Below, in pieces: positions 1-12,287 of a stretch of 64,000 nucleotides of DNA. Where the stretch lies: NCBI GenBank assembly GCA_025267735.1, contig CM046297.1:15216011-15280010 (forward strand), given 5' to 3'. Below the pieces are notes generated by a model that saw only the letters and a list, made by a program, of their open reading frames with translations, was not told where the DNA came from and made no database searches. Position 1 is the stretch's first letter. Each line of letters starts with the position of its first letter. The translations under genes and the position numbers were made by a program. The DNA comes from Mactra quadrangularis. Its lineage: Eukaryota > Mollusca > Bivalvia > Venerida > Mactridae.

Positions 1-486
1 AAACTTTACAGAGTTTAGGAAACACCAAAATCTTGAACATAGGACTAAAACTAAATAAAACATAAAATAAGTATAGCCTTAGACAAGAGGACATTTTAAA
101 ACAATAGTAGTTTCATATAGTAAGGTCTATAATATCAATCATAAAACATGAAAATGTCAGACAAGAAGGTTAAATGTTTTAAGGTTTACCATCACCTTCG
201 TAATTTATATGTCTGTTTGTCATAGTGAATAGCAGTAAAGTTTAGTTATACCTTGTTTTAAAGTTAGTTTGTTTTGTTAAGTTTTACGTTATTTTTAACA
301 ACCAAAAGTAACATGTAGTGGACAGTTCACCTAACCAATGTTCCTCAAATGCACACAAGCACTAGATGCCTATAATACTCCATAAAGAAATACAATATTG
401 ATTGGAAATCAGCATGACACTAGTCTAACCAGTAAATTTCCATTTTGCTGAACCAGATATCAAGAGCCAATGAAAGTCATTGAGAC

Positions 487-889
487 TAGTATCAAGTCAA
501 AACTGACAAATAACATTATATTTTGCCAAAGTTAATAAGGCAGTGTGTAAATAAAGCACTATTTAGGAAGAGAAAGTCTTAGTAAATAAAACAGAGGATG
601 GAAGACCTTACTACTGCAGAGGCTGGGTTCATGGAGAATCAAGTCAAAATTGCAAAATAAAATTATTTTTTGCCATAGTTGATGTGACTTTAGTGTAAAT
701 TTCACAGGGAGGGGAAGACATAGTTTTAGTAAATTAAGCGAACGACCCTGCTACCTCAGAGGCTGAGTTCAAGGAGAATCGAGCAAATTTGTGCCACAGT
801 TGGCAAGCCAAAGTGTAAATTACATAGAGAGTGGAAGACAAAGCCTCCGTAAATAAGTTGGGAGATGAAGACCTTAAACAAGCTGAGTA
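487..889. repeat. Tandem repeat, three diverged copies of ~115-145 bp
   Basis: The segments starting near 487, 633 and 773 repeat the same order of words: GAnAATCnAGTCAAAA, TTTTGCCAnAGTT, AAnTAAG...GAAGAC, CAGAGGCTGnGTTCA. The third copy is shorter. There is no open frame and no TIRs. Confidence 0.7.
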
Positions 890-1470
890 TTATCCCTCAG
901 AAGTGAATGTAACATTTTAACAAATTCACACCATTAAATCTGACATGATTTGTAGTGTACAGTGTTAATATCATCATTAAACTGGTAAAGACTGGTTAAA
1001 ATAATGATGATAATAAAACTGTTCACTAATACTTCAAGTTTACTATGAATTGTTATTAATATTCTCGGAACATAGTCACATGATCTCAGATTGTAAACAA
1101 ACTAGTTTTTTCGTCAAATTCTTGTAGCAGCGAATAAAAAAGGTTCCAATAGTGTATAACATAAGTGGTACATATGTCTATATCCAAAAATGTCTATTTT
1201 AATGTGCAAAATTGAAAACAAATTGAAAATATCTGTTCTGAATCCTCTGCACAAATTATTTTTCAACTTAGTTTACCTTTTGATTAAATCTTTGTGCAGT
1301 GGATTTGACCCTAATGATCAATAGGAATTCTTTTGGGGGAAAAACTAATTTGAATGGTACTAAATTGATTTTATTTATGAATTCATAGGTTGTGACTTCA
1401 TAAAAAAAGCAATTGTTAACATTATCAAGACTAAAAATATTTGCAGCTGCAAAAAAACAAAAAAAACACA

Positions 1471-1605
1471 AAAATATGTTTGGCTGAAAAAAGGACAAAA
1501 ATAACATATTTCTGGCTGAAAAAAGGACAAAAATCAAATATTGTCAGGCTGAAAAAAGGACAGAATAAAATATTCTTTGGCTGAAAAAAGGACAAAAATA
1601 CAATG
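1471..1605. repeat. ~34-bp minisatellite, four units
   Basis: The phrase GGCTGAAAAAAGGACAAAAA recurs four times at a spacing of about 34 bp, with variable AT-rich text between. An 89-codon minus-strand frame runs through it but is low in complexity and is not called. Confidence 0.8.
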
Positions 1606-1886
1606 TTTTCAATGATTTTAATAAAACAAGAAAAAATATGTATTTTTTAAAATGTTTTTAAAAACTAGTGAACACTTTACGGAACGTTACAACAACTAAT
1701 GAAATAAATGTACATTATTATTAATTATTATACATTTCTATACATCCAATATAAGGTTTCATCTATCACATAAATATATTATAACATTACTGGAAAATTT
1801 TATTCAAATGTCAGTGGAACATACAATAACCTGGCTGATTTAAATACTCATTATTTTTTATATTCCTCGTACATACCTTTTAAACA

Positions 1887-2176
1887 AAGCGCCGATAGCA
1901 CTGTCAGACACGGGGTTTTGGTAGAGAATATGGCTGTATACAACTCATGGAAGCGATACAAGGGACCTTTACCTTACATAAACTAGATAAGATGTACACA
2001 TGCTTCTTATCGTCTGCTTGTTAACGCATAATGCAGACTATATTAATATCAATAATATCAGTGGTAATTATCCCTTTATTTGCGTGCGCACAACCGAATG
2101 TAATCGTCCACAACAAATTTTGATGTGGATTTGCCACAGTCCACTGCTAAACATGGGGAAACCCCATGTAAAAAAC
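1887..2176 (+). repeat. Dispersed repeat R1, copy 1
   Basis: Highly similar to the inverted copy at 14945-15196 and to a short fragment at 62178-62240. This copy has about 40 extra bases near 1920-1958. Both long copies keep the same short open frame, containing NYPFIC and LLNMGKPHVK. I do not recognise the peptide, and the repeat may simply be non-coding. Confidence 0.75.
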
Positions 2177-2190
2177 TATATTGATAGTTT

Positions 2191-2357
2191 CAGTAAAGTT
2201 CCGCCATTAAGACCACTTTTGTTATTTTAAAATCATGCAATTTTTTACAATTATTAAGACCCAAATGCTTTTTTTGTGAACAAAAGGGTCCCTATAATAA
2301 AACCACTCTGCTATTAAGACCACCGATTTTGCTGGTCTTAATAGCGGAACTTTACTG
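2191..2357. mobile_element. 167-bp TIR element, possibly pogo/Tigger-like
   Basis: The TIRs start CAGTAAAGTTCCGCCATTAA and end with the near-perfect inverse (TTAATAGCGGAACTTTACTG). A diverged relative lies at 5831-5979. TIRs beginning CAGTnnA...CGnTATnA are typical of pogo/Tigger-derived MITEs. No clear TA duplication is visible, so the superfamily is an inference. It lies inside MITE-A copy 1795-2436. Confidence 0.75.
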
Positions 2358-2889
2358 CAGTAACAGAAGTACTGTGGTGAGTATTTAAATCAGTGGGGTG
2401 GACGTATGCACTGCTGAATGTTGAATAGAATTTATCAATATAATGTGCTACATCTATACATGTATGACATCATTAAAAAAGAAACAATGATTCTAAATGG
2501 CTCACTATAACAGTAAGCTACAGCTCTGGTGAGCTTAAAGTATAAAATGGTTGAAAAAATGATTACATTCTCACCATGGTTTGTTTACTTATTACAAATT
2601 GATCCTTGACAACTAAAAATCTAGATCCTTTGTCAACAAAATGAGAATACATTTTATAAACAGGATTTAAATATATCTTGATATAGTTCAAGGGAGTGAG
2701 TGACTTTGTCAATTAGCCCAAAATAATAAGTTTAGAGATGACAGACTTAAAATATTAAAAATTGAACCCTTAGCTACTTTCTAAGCAATTCTGCACCAGT
2801 TTAATGCAATATCCTTTTAGTTCATTTAAGCTCACTTCTCACTATTGCATAAAAATACTTATCACATAATATCAACAGCTAATTTATGG

Positions 2890-3246
2890 CAGCAGACTGA
2901 CTCACTGTGTGCTTTCACCACTCTTGGACATAGAGGTGCTAGCAGCACACTGGGTTATTGAAATGCTTGCAGCACTCTTGGACATTGAGGTGCTAGCAGC
3001 ACACTAGGTCATTTAGGAGCTTGCAGTACTCTAGGTCATTGAGGTGCTTGCAGCACTCTAGGTCATTCAGGTGCTAGAAGCACTCTAGGTCATTGAGGTG
3101 CTTGCAGCACTCTAGCCTGGGTCATCGAGGTGCTAGCAGCAGACTGACTCATTGAGGTGCTAGCAGCAGACTAGGTCATTGAGGTGCTAGCAGCAGACTA
3201 ACTCATTGAGGTGCTTGCAGCACTCTAGGTCATTTAGGTGCTTGCA
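2890..3246. repeat. ~27-bp minisatellite, about 13 units
   Basis: The unit reads approximately GGTCATTGAGGTGCTnGCAGCACTCTA. Variation (CACTCTA versus CAGACTA, TAGCAG versus TTGCAG) is patchy along the array. Confidence 0.85.
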
Positions 3247-3628
3247 GTCTAAACATGAACTAAAGTTACACCAACATGGAATAAAAAATAACACCGGAAA
3301 ATTCTTAAATACAAATAGATAAAGGGAGATAACTTAAATAATACAGAACAAAGTTTTTGAATATCACAATAACATGCCAGTAGAATGGTTAAAGGGCTTA
3401 AAATGGCATACAGGTAGAGTAGGCTTCAAGTTTTTTTCTATTACAGCTAATTGTGATTTTCACGAAGTCTTCTCTACTTGTGAATATTCCTGAAGGTAAA
3501 ATGAACTTTAGGGTAAGTGAGATTTACTAGGTAGTGTCGCTTTGCCCTGAACACAGAATTTTTTAGGCCTTACTTGTGAGTCCTTGTGTAGATTGGTTTG
3601 GTTGTTTAACTCATTTGAACTAGTCTGT

Positions 3629-3876
3629 AGTGCTTTTCACAAAAATTTTTACGGAAAAAGGCTTCGTAAGTCAAAAGCAAGAAACATTAATAATACGCTC
3701 ATTTTTTGGCGTGTCAATTACAAATATTATACAACATACATATTGTGTAGAATTGTGTAAACCTTTTGAATATCATATCATAGTTATGCTTATTATCCTT
3801 CTGACTTTGAAGTGCTTATTATATGAAAATGACTTATGAAGATTTTTATCACAGGAATTTTTGTGAAAAGCGCCAC
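3629..3876. mobile_element. ~248-bp TIR element
   Basis: AGTGCTTTTCACAAAAATT at the left is matched by AATTTTTGTGAAAAGCGCCACT at the right. A 69-codon plus frame inside is AT-driven and is not called a gene. No transposase remnant is seen. Confidence 0.7.
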
Positions 3877-4080
3877 TAGTGATGTAGATTTTGATGAAGT
3901 TTAGTAAAGATTGAATGAAAACAGTCAGACAAATAGACAGGAAACCTGTCACTCCCAACAGCCCACCATCTAGAAGTCTGCCAGGGTGATCACAAATTAA
4001 TACAATCTCTTTAGGTCTATAAAATACTTAACTATCTCCCTTTGTTTACAGATATATCTCACGAAAACAGAATTAAATTT

Positions 4081-4224
4081 AGGGCAGGTTCCGCAAGGAA
4101 ATCGCTAGATAGTGCTTCATTCTCTGGTACCTTTCTTGCACCAAAAGTATTTACTATGTGATATCAAATCGAGGGTACCAGGGGACTAAGGGCTAGCTAG
4201 CAATCACCCTGTGGAACCTGCCCT
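4081..4224. mobile_element. 144-bp palindromic MITE
   Basis: The perfect 12-bp ends AGGGCAGGTTCC / GGAACCTGCCCT are followed by further imperfect complementarity (GGTACC ... GGTACC inside). The flanks show no clear target duplication. Confidence 0.75.
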
Positions 4225-4907
4225 TACTCACAGATTATAAACAAAAGGGAGCTAACCCAAAATTTTAATATAATACAATCTACATTACATAGTTACTCCC
4301 CTTTCATTTTAACAATATGTACATATGGCACTAGATTATGGCTAAAACTCACAATAAAACTTTTAATCACACAAGTTCAATTTCAATGAATAATAACAAA
4401 TCACACACAAAAATTCCAATCCTTACAAAAACTTAACTCAGGTCTATCTTCACAAAATACAAAATGAGAATTTATTCACTAACTACCGAGACAAAATATC
4501 AACTCTATTGCACAAACACAGACTAAAAAATGCTCTACTTAATATTAGACAAATATTATAATGGTAAAATTAATCAAATGAATCACAGTAGAAATAATTG
4601 TTTTTAAAAAAAAACATTATAATGAAACATCATAATGAGAAAGAAAAAACATTAAAGTCAGGAACACAACAATTGTAAAACAAGAGATTCCTAGAGACCC
4701 TAGGCCAATCACCTGAGATTTAAAGAACAAATACACATAAAATGTAATGGTAACTTAGTCAATAGAAAAATAACAGATAAATTAACAGACATAATAATAC
4801 CCTTAGTAGTCGAAAAGTATTGAACTGGGCACTCAGTGCATATTTGAAAGTTTACGTCTATCTAAATTTAGAACTAAAATAACGCCTATTTTGTAAATCA
4901 TGATTAA

Positions 4908-5185
4908 CAAGAAAATGTAATGAGGAAACCGCATTAAAGCCAGATTTAAAAACTTTAACACAAAAATTACAAAGGGAAATAATCCATAGTAAAGGCAGGT
5001 AGAGTTGTGGTTTCTTTCTAAATCTGTTTATCACATGGTATGTTAACATTGTATGGAGTTTCGTAAAGATCCGACAATAAATGGCAGAAATATATGGCAA
5101 AGAAAAACTTTAACACAATTGTTAACGACACCGGACACCCGTCCCCCGCCTGCCCGTGTTTTGCCAAATTATTAGCCGAATTTTT
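4908..5185. repeat. Dispersed repeat R2, copy 1
   Basis: Co-linear with 50037-50345. Shared words include GCCAGATTT, GGTAGAGTTGTGGTTnCTTTCT, CACATGGTATGTTA, GTTTCnTAAAGATC and GCAGAAATATA. The end is C-rich (near 5135-5155). There are no TIRs and no open frame of note. It may be a fragment of a longer element. Confidence 0.7.
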
Positions 5186-5830
5186 TAGTTAAAAAAAATC
5201 TGGCTAAAAACCAATATCTTGGTCATTTCAAATAAGTGACGGGTATAAACAATTAGACAGAGACTGGTCACAACCCTTAATACCCAGGAGCAAAATGCAC
5301 TCAGGTGAGGTAAAAATAACAACAAAAATAAAGATATACATAAGATAAAGATATGACTAGAAATTTCAATAAAAATAATCTGAGCATTCAATAACACAGT
5401 AAGAGAGGATCACAGAAACAAACATATAATCCCATTGAGTATACAAAACAACAAAATAACACTAAGAACAAAAACACTTGGTTTTTTTTCAACAAGACAA
5501 AATTAAACCTTATATAGAGTACATGTATAAGGAATTGGAAAGAAAGTTTTTGGAAAACAAAGTGAAGACCTTAGTGAGTTCCAATGAAATATACAGTAAT
5601 ACCCCTCTAAAATGAACTTGCTTGGGACAAGAAAAAAAATCCCATTTGGAGAGGTTTTCAGAATGGAAGGGTACCACTGTTTAGTAGTCAACAGCAATAA
5701 GTATAGCACTTGCAAATATTGTAAACTAAACAGAGTAAAAATCAAGTACAAAATCACAAAAGATCACAGAGAAATTAAACAACTTATATGTTTTATACCC
5801 AAGCTGATTATTGCCATACTAAACAAACTA

Positions 5831-5979
5831 CAGTAAATTTCCTCTACAAAGACCATCATGGTTATTTAAAATATAATACCATTTTATTACTATTTATTTG
5901 AGAAGAAAAGTGTCTCTATTAAGAACACTCAGCTATTTAAACCACTGATTTCGATATTCTTAATAGTGGAATGTTACTG
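5831..5979. mobile_element. 149-bp TIR element related to 2191-2357
   Basis: The ends CAGTAAATTTCCTCTACAAAG / TTCTTAATAGTGGAATGTTACTG are a diverged version of the 2191-2357 TIRs. A TA precedes the left end. Confidence 0.6.
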
Positions 5980-6012
5980 AGGTAAGTAAAGTTTGTAAAA
6001 CAAGGAATGAGC

Positions 6013-6606
6013 ATTCTCAAGTTGAGATTTAAACACTGTCAATATACACAAGTTGAGATTTATACACTGTCAAGATACTCAAGTTGAGATTTAAACACTG
6101 TCAATATATTACTCAAGTTGAGATTTAAACACTGTCAATATACTCAAGTTGAGATTTATACACTGTCAAGATACTCAAGTTGAGATTTAAACACTGACAA
6201 TATATTACTCAAGTTGAGATTTAAACACTGTCAAGATACTCAAGCTGAGATTTAAACACTGTCAAGATACTCAAGTTGAGAATTAAACACTGTCAAGATA
6301 CTCAAGTTGAGATTTAAACACTGTCAAGACAACTCAAATTGAGATTTAAACACTGTCAAGATACTCAAGTTGATATTTGAGACACTGTAAGATACTTAAG
6401 TTGAGATTTGAGACATGGTCAAGATACTCAAGTTGAGATTTAAACACTGTCAAGATACTCGTGTTGAGATTTTAACACAGTCAATATACTCAAGTTGAGA
6501 TTTAAACACTGTCAATATACTCAAGTTGAGATTTAAACACTGTCAATATACTCAAGTTGAGAATTAAACACTGTCACGATACTCAAGTTGAGATTTAAAC
6601 ACTGTT
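6013..6606. repeat. ~31-bp minisatellite, about 19 units
   Basis: The unit is approximately ATACTCAAGTTGAGATTTAAACACTGTCAAG. One or two units carry ATTTGAGACAC variants and several have an extra TT (ATATTACTC). Confidence 0.9.
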
Positions 6607-7398
6607 GAGTAAAACATTAATCAATAGGAATTATTATAGGATGAAGAATTTCTTCGACTTAAAGGTTAAGAAATACTCCATCATCAAAGACAATTGACTA
6701 AATGATCAAAAGATATAAAAAAACAACCAAAAGATAAAAGCACTTATTGAGGTAGAAAACAAAAAAAAATGAAAACAAGATATAACATAGAAACAATAAA
6801 TACATAGGTAATTTTCACAACTTCAATTATTTGCAATTTAAATATTGCAACATAGATTTTGCTAGTTTTGGCCATAGATTTTGCACCACATTTTTAGCAC
6901 ATTTAACATTAGCAACTTAAGTACTGGCAATTTATGTAACAACCTCATTTTAGCATACAGGTTATAGCAATTTTATTTAATACAAATTTTATAATTGCTA
7001 CCTTATTTTGCAACTTGATTTTTGCAAATTTTATTACCAACATAAGCACCTAAGTTACAGCAACTTTTATTTTATGCACATTTTATAATTGCAACTTTAA
7101 TTTTTAAATTTTATTTGGCAACTAAAATTTTGTTATTTTTGTAAAGTCTTGTCACTAAATTAATGCTTAGCTTAATCATCTATTCCAGAAATTAAACATT
7201 TAAATGTCAAAATTTTTACCTGAGTTTAACTAAATGCTGAACTTATCCTGCCACACGATTATTAACAATCAAACGCAATAATAATCAAATTCCACCTTTT
7301 AACTACAAAAATATCCTTACCCCCTTTATTCCAATAAACCCCAAACAGACATTGCAATTAAGAAATATCTATAGTTAATGTTATCTAATTATTCACTA

Positions 7399-7573
7399 CA
7401 AGGGTGGTTCCAGTAAAATGTTGCAGGGGGAAGGTCTACCCCTAAAAACCCTTTTTTAGATAGAGGGGTCAACCCCATACATTATATTATTTTTTAACAT
7501 TTTTGCAAGAAATTTGATAGCTCATAAGGGGTCAAGACTTCCTGATCTCCCCACTCTCCCTGAACTACCCTTG
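7399..7573. mobile_element. 175-bp TIR element
   Basis: CAAGGGTGGTTC...CAGTAAAAT at the left is matched by TGAACTACCCTTG at the right. A C/G-rich interior (CTACCCCTAAAAACCC ... GGGGTCAACCCC) is partly palindromic. Confidence 0.6.
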
Positions 7574-7917
7574 CAAGACTACACCAACATCATGAACAAT
7601 AAGATAAAAATCTCCAATCATTAATTGAGTTATCTAAGTCCATCAACATTTTCTAGGCCAGCCCCAGTATCAAATTTCTATACAATTATTCTATTGTCTA
7701 GAATCTAAGTCACTTATACATTAGGACAGGTCATTGCTATTTAATATGCAGAACATTAACTTCTCATCAATTCCCATAGGACTATGATTTTCTGTTGTCA
7801 TCAACAATAAAGACATTATAAGATGATGCTTAATATGTACGCTAGTCAGTCTTTAGAATGTCCAAAATAGATAATCAATACATCTCCTTAAAACAATTTT
7901 ACACATCAAGATAACAA

Positions 7918-8148
7918 TGTATTGTATTGAACTGAATTGTATTGTATAAAATTGTATTGTGTTGTATTGTATTGTATTGTATTGTATTGTATTGTATTGT
8001 ATTGTATTGTATTGTATTGTATTGTATTGTATTGTATTGTATTGTATTGTATTGTATTGTATTGTATTGTATTGTATTGTATTGTATTGTATTGTATTGT
8101 ATTGTATTGTATTGTATCATATCGTATTGTATTACACTGTATTGTATT
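7918..8148. repeat. Pentanucleotide (TATTG)n microsatellite
   Basis: About 30 perfect units occupy roughly 7961-8115, with degenerate units at both sides (CATATCGTATTG, TATTACACTG). Because the unit contains no stop in several frames, five overlapping open frames appear on both strands. All are artefacts. Confidence 0.97.
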
Positions 8149-9683
8149 GCTTTGCTGAGCTGGGCTGCACTGCACTGTATTGTATTAAGTTATATTAAAT
8201 GATATTGTACCATATTCTACCGTACCATTCCATACTATACAGCATGTAATATACCAAACTGCCATTGCCCTTTTACTATAGTATGTTTTCTTAGTAATGT
8301 CAACTTGTCCATGTATATGGTACTGTTCTTAAAAAAATAGCATGTAACAAACCATAATTATACCAAAGTAAACAATACAATCTTTTATAAACAAACACAT
8401 ACAAATTATACTACTAACATTATAAATAAATCTAGAAGTCTGAACATTATCTTACATAGATGAGAGGAAAATAACAAATTGCTTGCTGATACAATTTACA
8501 AAGGTCCAACAATCTTTACTTTTATGTCAGAACTTAAGAGTGCCAGTCTAGATGTCTTTGGCACAGACTGCATTATATGTTCAAAACTGCATTAATATAC
8601 AATTTATAATGAAGCCATTTTATGATAAAATATTTAAATAACATAGATCTACTCTCTTTAGGCCTTTACTTGTACCAATTGTTTAAAAAAAATATGGGTA
8701 ATTTACTGTCTTGAAAACAAAAGTTTGGGTCACCAGTCTCATCAAATCCTCAAATCTCTATGATTAAAGACCCCTTTTCATTGATCCAAATGCCAATATA
8801 CCATCAATTTCAAATATCATTACAGATTCCATTTCATTTAAATGTAACCAGCCAAATCCCCTACTTTTTACTCCCATTGCAAAAATCTCACACATTATTC
8901 ATGTACCAAATGCAAGCAGCCTAAAAATTAATAACTGATAACAATGAAAAGTTTCAAGCAATTTTAAATTTAAAATAAAAATCAGTTTTCCCTCCATTTA
9001 CTGTAAATAGGCTGTGATTGATTCATACTAAAATAAATTTTATAATCTAACCGAGTATAGGAACAATGTTCTTATAAACCAGCCACCCTACAGAACAGGC
9101 CCTACAAAATTAAATTTGGAATGTGTAACAATCACTGCTTCCTACAACTGATGCCAGTCATATGAACTGAGATTACATATCTACATGTATAAAAAGTTCC
9201 ATAGCACCTTCTAAATGGAAAATGTTGTAAAAATGGACAACTACCTGACAAACAAACAATTAAATAAACTGCCCTTAAAGAAATATACTCTAATATTTAC
9301 ATGTATCATGAAATCAACAATTAACATCAAAGGCCTAAGTTTCAAAAATCTATCTAATAAATAGACACATACTATAAACTTGAAAAAATATTTGTCATGC
9401 CAAGATGAAACATATAATTCTGAACTGGAGTAGGCAATAGATTCAGTTCCAGGTATGCCAAGTGATCATTTCAGTTGAGCTAAAATTCCAAAAAGTTTCA
9501 ATTATAGTTCTTAATTCAGAGTTTGACACATGAATCTAGCGGCAATAAGTAAGATGGTGTTAACCATTTTATATTTCATATACTACCATCAGAAGAGCTT
9601 GACCATTAAACTTTGTATAGACAACAATCCGAAGAGCTTGACAAGTTCATATTGCATTAAAAAGTACATAACCATCAGTGAAA

Positions 9684-9772
9684 TTTTACCAAAATGGTAC
9701 ATATTATCAAAATTGGTACATTTTACCAAAATGGTACATATTATCAAAATTGGTACATTTTACCAAAATGGT
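9684..9772. repeat. 37-bp repeat, ~2.4 units
   Basis: Each unit is a dimer of two similar halves (TTTTACCAAAATGGTACA and TTATCAAAATTGGTACA), giving alternating ATGGTAC / TTGGTAC every ~18 bp. Confidence 0.85.
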
Positions 9773-10558
9773 CGGACAGCTTCAAACTCTTTGGAACACT
9801 TTGGCAAGAGTCTGTGGAATTTTAGCTAGACAGGTCATTGCAATGATTCTCACAAAATGAGATAGAATATATAAGATCGTGTAATAGATATATAATTAGG
9901 ATATAGGTTTCATGCAATGAATATATCCAAGCTACAGGAAGAAAAACATTTTTTCTATCTTCAATCCACCTACACACAAATTCAACTAGACATGACAAAA
10001 GGTCCAACACCTTCAATAAAGTCCTTTCCATAATCTTATTATAAAAGTCTGACTATTAAATGCCTCTCAAAATTCAGTTAAAAGGTCAACCATTAAACTT
10101 ATAACCTTATTCTCTATAGAATAAACCTATCACAGTAACTATTACAAAAACCTTTCTAGAAAAAGTATATTAAATGCAAGTTTAGGGAGTATCAAAGGCA
10201 GTCGTACTGGCACCAACTTTTGTCTACCACATTTTTTCTGCATTTAAAATGATACACTTAAGCATATTAATATGCAAAAAAGAAATATGCTTTAAATGTA
10301 GTGAAAACACACTTGAGTGTATAAATACATTGAAAATGCAGAAAATAGTCCATAAGAAATGCAGAAAAATAGTTCGTAAGAGTAAAAATGCATTAAAAAA
10401 AACAAAAAAGATAACATGCCAATACTGCTGCCTTAAATATGCATTGAATGCACATTTAATATACTTTCTTGAGAAGGGAAATTAAAACACCTTTCATAGT
10501 TCTTATCATGATTCAAAACATGAAAAAATAGATAAAAAACAACCAACATTTATATTGA

Positions 10559-11588
10559 CTACACTAATGTTTCCCTACCCTCTAACAGGGCATCAGTATA
10601 TATGTCATTTAGGGACCCAGAGGAAGTTGAAGACCAACTCCTTATTGCCAAATCAACCCCTAAATTTTTATCACTTGTGACATCATCAATTACATCAGCA
10701 GTATTTTCTAACCCATCAACATCATCAACACCACCCTTATCAACTTTAACATCATTTTCACCATTATTATCATCAGTATTAACAACAACAACATTAACAT
10801 CATTATCATCATCATCAATTTCATCAACATGTATAGCAACATTACTCAAATCATTATTACTAGTAATTGGTTCATTTTTATCAACACTAAATTCCGAAGC
10901 CTCAATCTTTTCTTCAATTTCTTTTCCTTTTTCTCCTATTATATTATTGTTCACTGTCATTCCATCGTCATGGTTACCACTCTGCTGTGAAATGTCAAGG
11001 TCACTCTCAATGACCTTCACCTTTGCTGCACCTTTTGATTTAACAGTTTTAATTAGATAACGTTCAGGAACGATGCCACTTAACTCTAGAAGCCTACTAC
11101 TCTGAGGTATGCAATCTTCAACAGTGTCCGACCACTCATCATTCTCATCAAAAACGTCATCCACTATACTGTTGTCCCTAGAATTAGGATTGGCTGAAAA
11201 TGATTGATTAGTACTTTCACTTAAATTTTTATCATTTCTCAAATTAAAATTTACAGACTGACCTTTTCTTGGTTGAAATCTTTCAGGATGGTTCCCGGGT
11301 CTATAGTCACTATCCATTTCATCCTCATCACTATTTTCATAGACTGGTTCCTGCATCGCAGTGTTTGCACCATGTAAAAGTTGACTGGTTCCCATAACAG
11401 GAAGTGCTTGTTGGAATTCTGGGTAGTTGTTGTGGTGGTATTGATTGGAAGCCATTGCTGGTTGGGAGAGAAATCTTTCAGGAATTCTACACAGTGAGTC
11501 ATCCCCTATAAATGTGCCACCACCAAATCCTAGACTATTCAGTAAGAGTTCTGGATCCATTTCACGTTGGTGAAGTAACTGTTCCACA
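10559..11588 (-). CDS. ITPRID2: ITPRID2-like (KRAP family), C-terminal exon with SLGFG core
   Basis: Exon of an IP3-receptor-interacting KRAP/TESPA1/ITPRID-family protein. The acceptor is TTATTATTTTTAG at 11589-11590. The first base completes the split Ser codon of exon 16613-16708, giving ...SSVEQLL, then DPELLLNSLGFG (exon residues ~11-22) and RIPERFL (~34-40). This order, a Ser-rich lead, acidic helix, LGFG and RIPxRF, is the family signature. Vertebrate members use this region to bind the IP3 receptor, linking it to actin or to T-cell-receptor signalling. The rest (to residue 342) is acidic and low in complexity, with Asp/Asn/Val runs near residues 255-290. The second half of the vertebrate binding domain is not evident by eye. 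The frame ends in TAG at 10559-10561. An alternative end is a donor GAGG|GTAGGG at 10578, six codons earlier, so whether this is the last exon is open. Confidence 0.85.
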
Positions 11589-12287
11589 CTAAAAATAATA
11601 ATAACGATAATAACTGAATTTATACATGATCATTTGTAAACAAAAGGACAGGGATGGCTTCTTAAGGCTGCTTACCTTCATCAATAACTTAATTTCAGAA
11701 CATACTTTACTTAACACAAATACAATATTTAAGGGGAGAGTTATTTATTGGTGCAGCTGTTTAAGCCAACTTTTGACCTATATTTTTATTCAATACTACA
11801 ATTTCTTCTACCATTCATGTATGTCCAATGAAATTCTCTTTGTGCACAGCGCCAAACATCTTTTTTAAAGATACTTTCATTAAAAGAAAAAGCAAAAACA
11901 GGCACCAGGAAGCCTGTTCCCATATTGCTATAAACCCCTACAATGTGAAGATGAGAATTACCTAAAAATTATTGCTTAAGTTTATAAATACAATAAGCTG
12001 TCTCAGCAATGTTTTCCAAGCGTTCATAATATCAACAGAAAATTGTCTAAATCATTTCAAAGAAATACATTCATGCAATTGTCATTTCTCTACCAACTTG
12101 AGGAAATTGTTTTCTAAATATAAGTAGCAATATGCAAATACATTTTCAAATGCAGACAAATGCATAAATAAATATTGTAGAACTAAGACTAATGGAAGAC
12201 ATTAATATAAATATCTAAGAGAGAAATGTGATCATAATATGTCTAACTGGAGTACAACTAAATCTATAGTTTACAATGGTTATAACT

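Larger units (their letters stand above)
1795..2436. mobile_element. MITE-A copy, enlarged by internal sequence
   Basis: The left end (TTTTATTCAAATGTCAGTGG, then CTGATTTAAATACTCA) and the right end (GTGAGTATTTAAATCAGTGG ... TTGAATAGAATTTA) are inverted copies of the MITE-A terminus, which also occurs at 13945, 27372, 30805, 39668 and 63054. The centre is not the usual short spacer. It contains repeat R1 (1887-2176) and a second TIR element (2191-2357), so this copy is a composite. Confidence 0.75.
1..10558. other. Downstream flank or last intron of the ITPRID2-like gene
   Basis: No exon could be supported here on either strand. The stretch is AT-rich and holds the tandem repeats and TIR elements listed separately. 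If the exon at 10559-11588 ends at a splice donor rather than at its TAG, the remaining C-terminal exons would lie here or beyond the left edge. I looked for minus-strand exons with matching phase and found none convincing. About 6830-7145 is a degenerate tract repeating TTGCAAnTTTTATT-like words. I see nothing recognisable in 8200-9500 or 9830-10550. Confidence 0.5.

Noticed and set aside
6013..6606. CRISPR-like regular array
   Set aside because: Units are contiguous with no unique spacers; it is a eukaryotic minisatellite. The same applies to 2890-3246 and 19690-20190.
7899..8202. Five overlapping frames of 73-89 codons
   Set aside because: All are translations of the (TATTG)n microsatellite on both strands.
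10602..11060. 152-codon plus-strand frame, Ser/Thr/Leu-rich
   Set aside because: Antisense shadow of the Asp-rich coding exon on minus; the GAT repeats read as ATC/TCA.
11666..11700. Donor-like GATGAAG|GTAAGC near 11672 as a further exon
   Set aside because: No acceptable acceptor at a length that keeps phase, and the in-phase reading has a stop.
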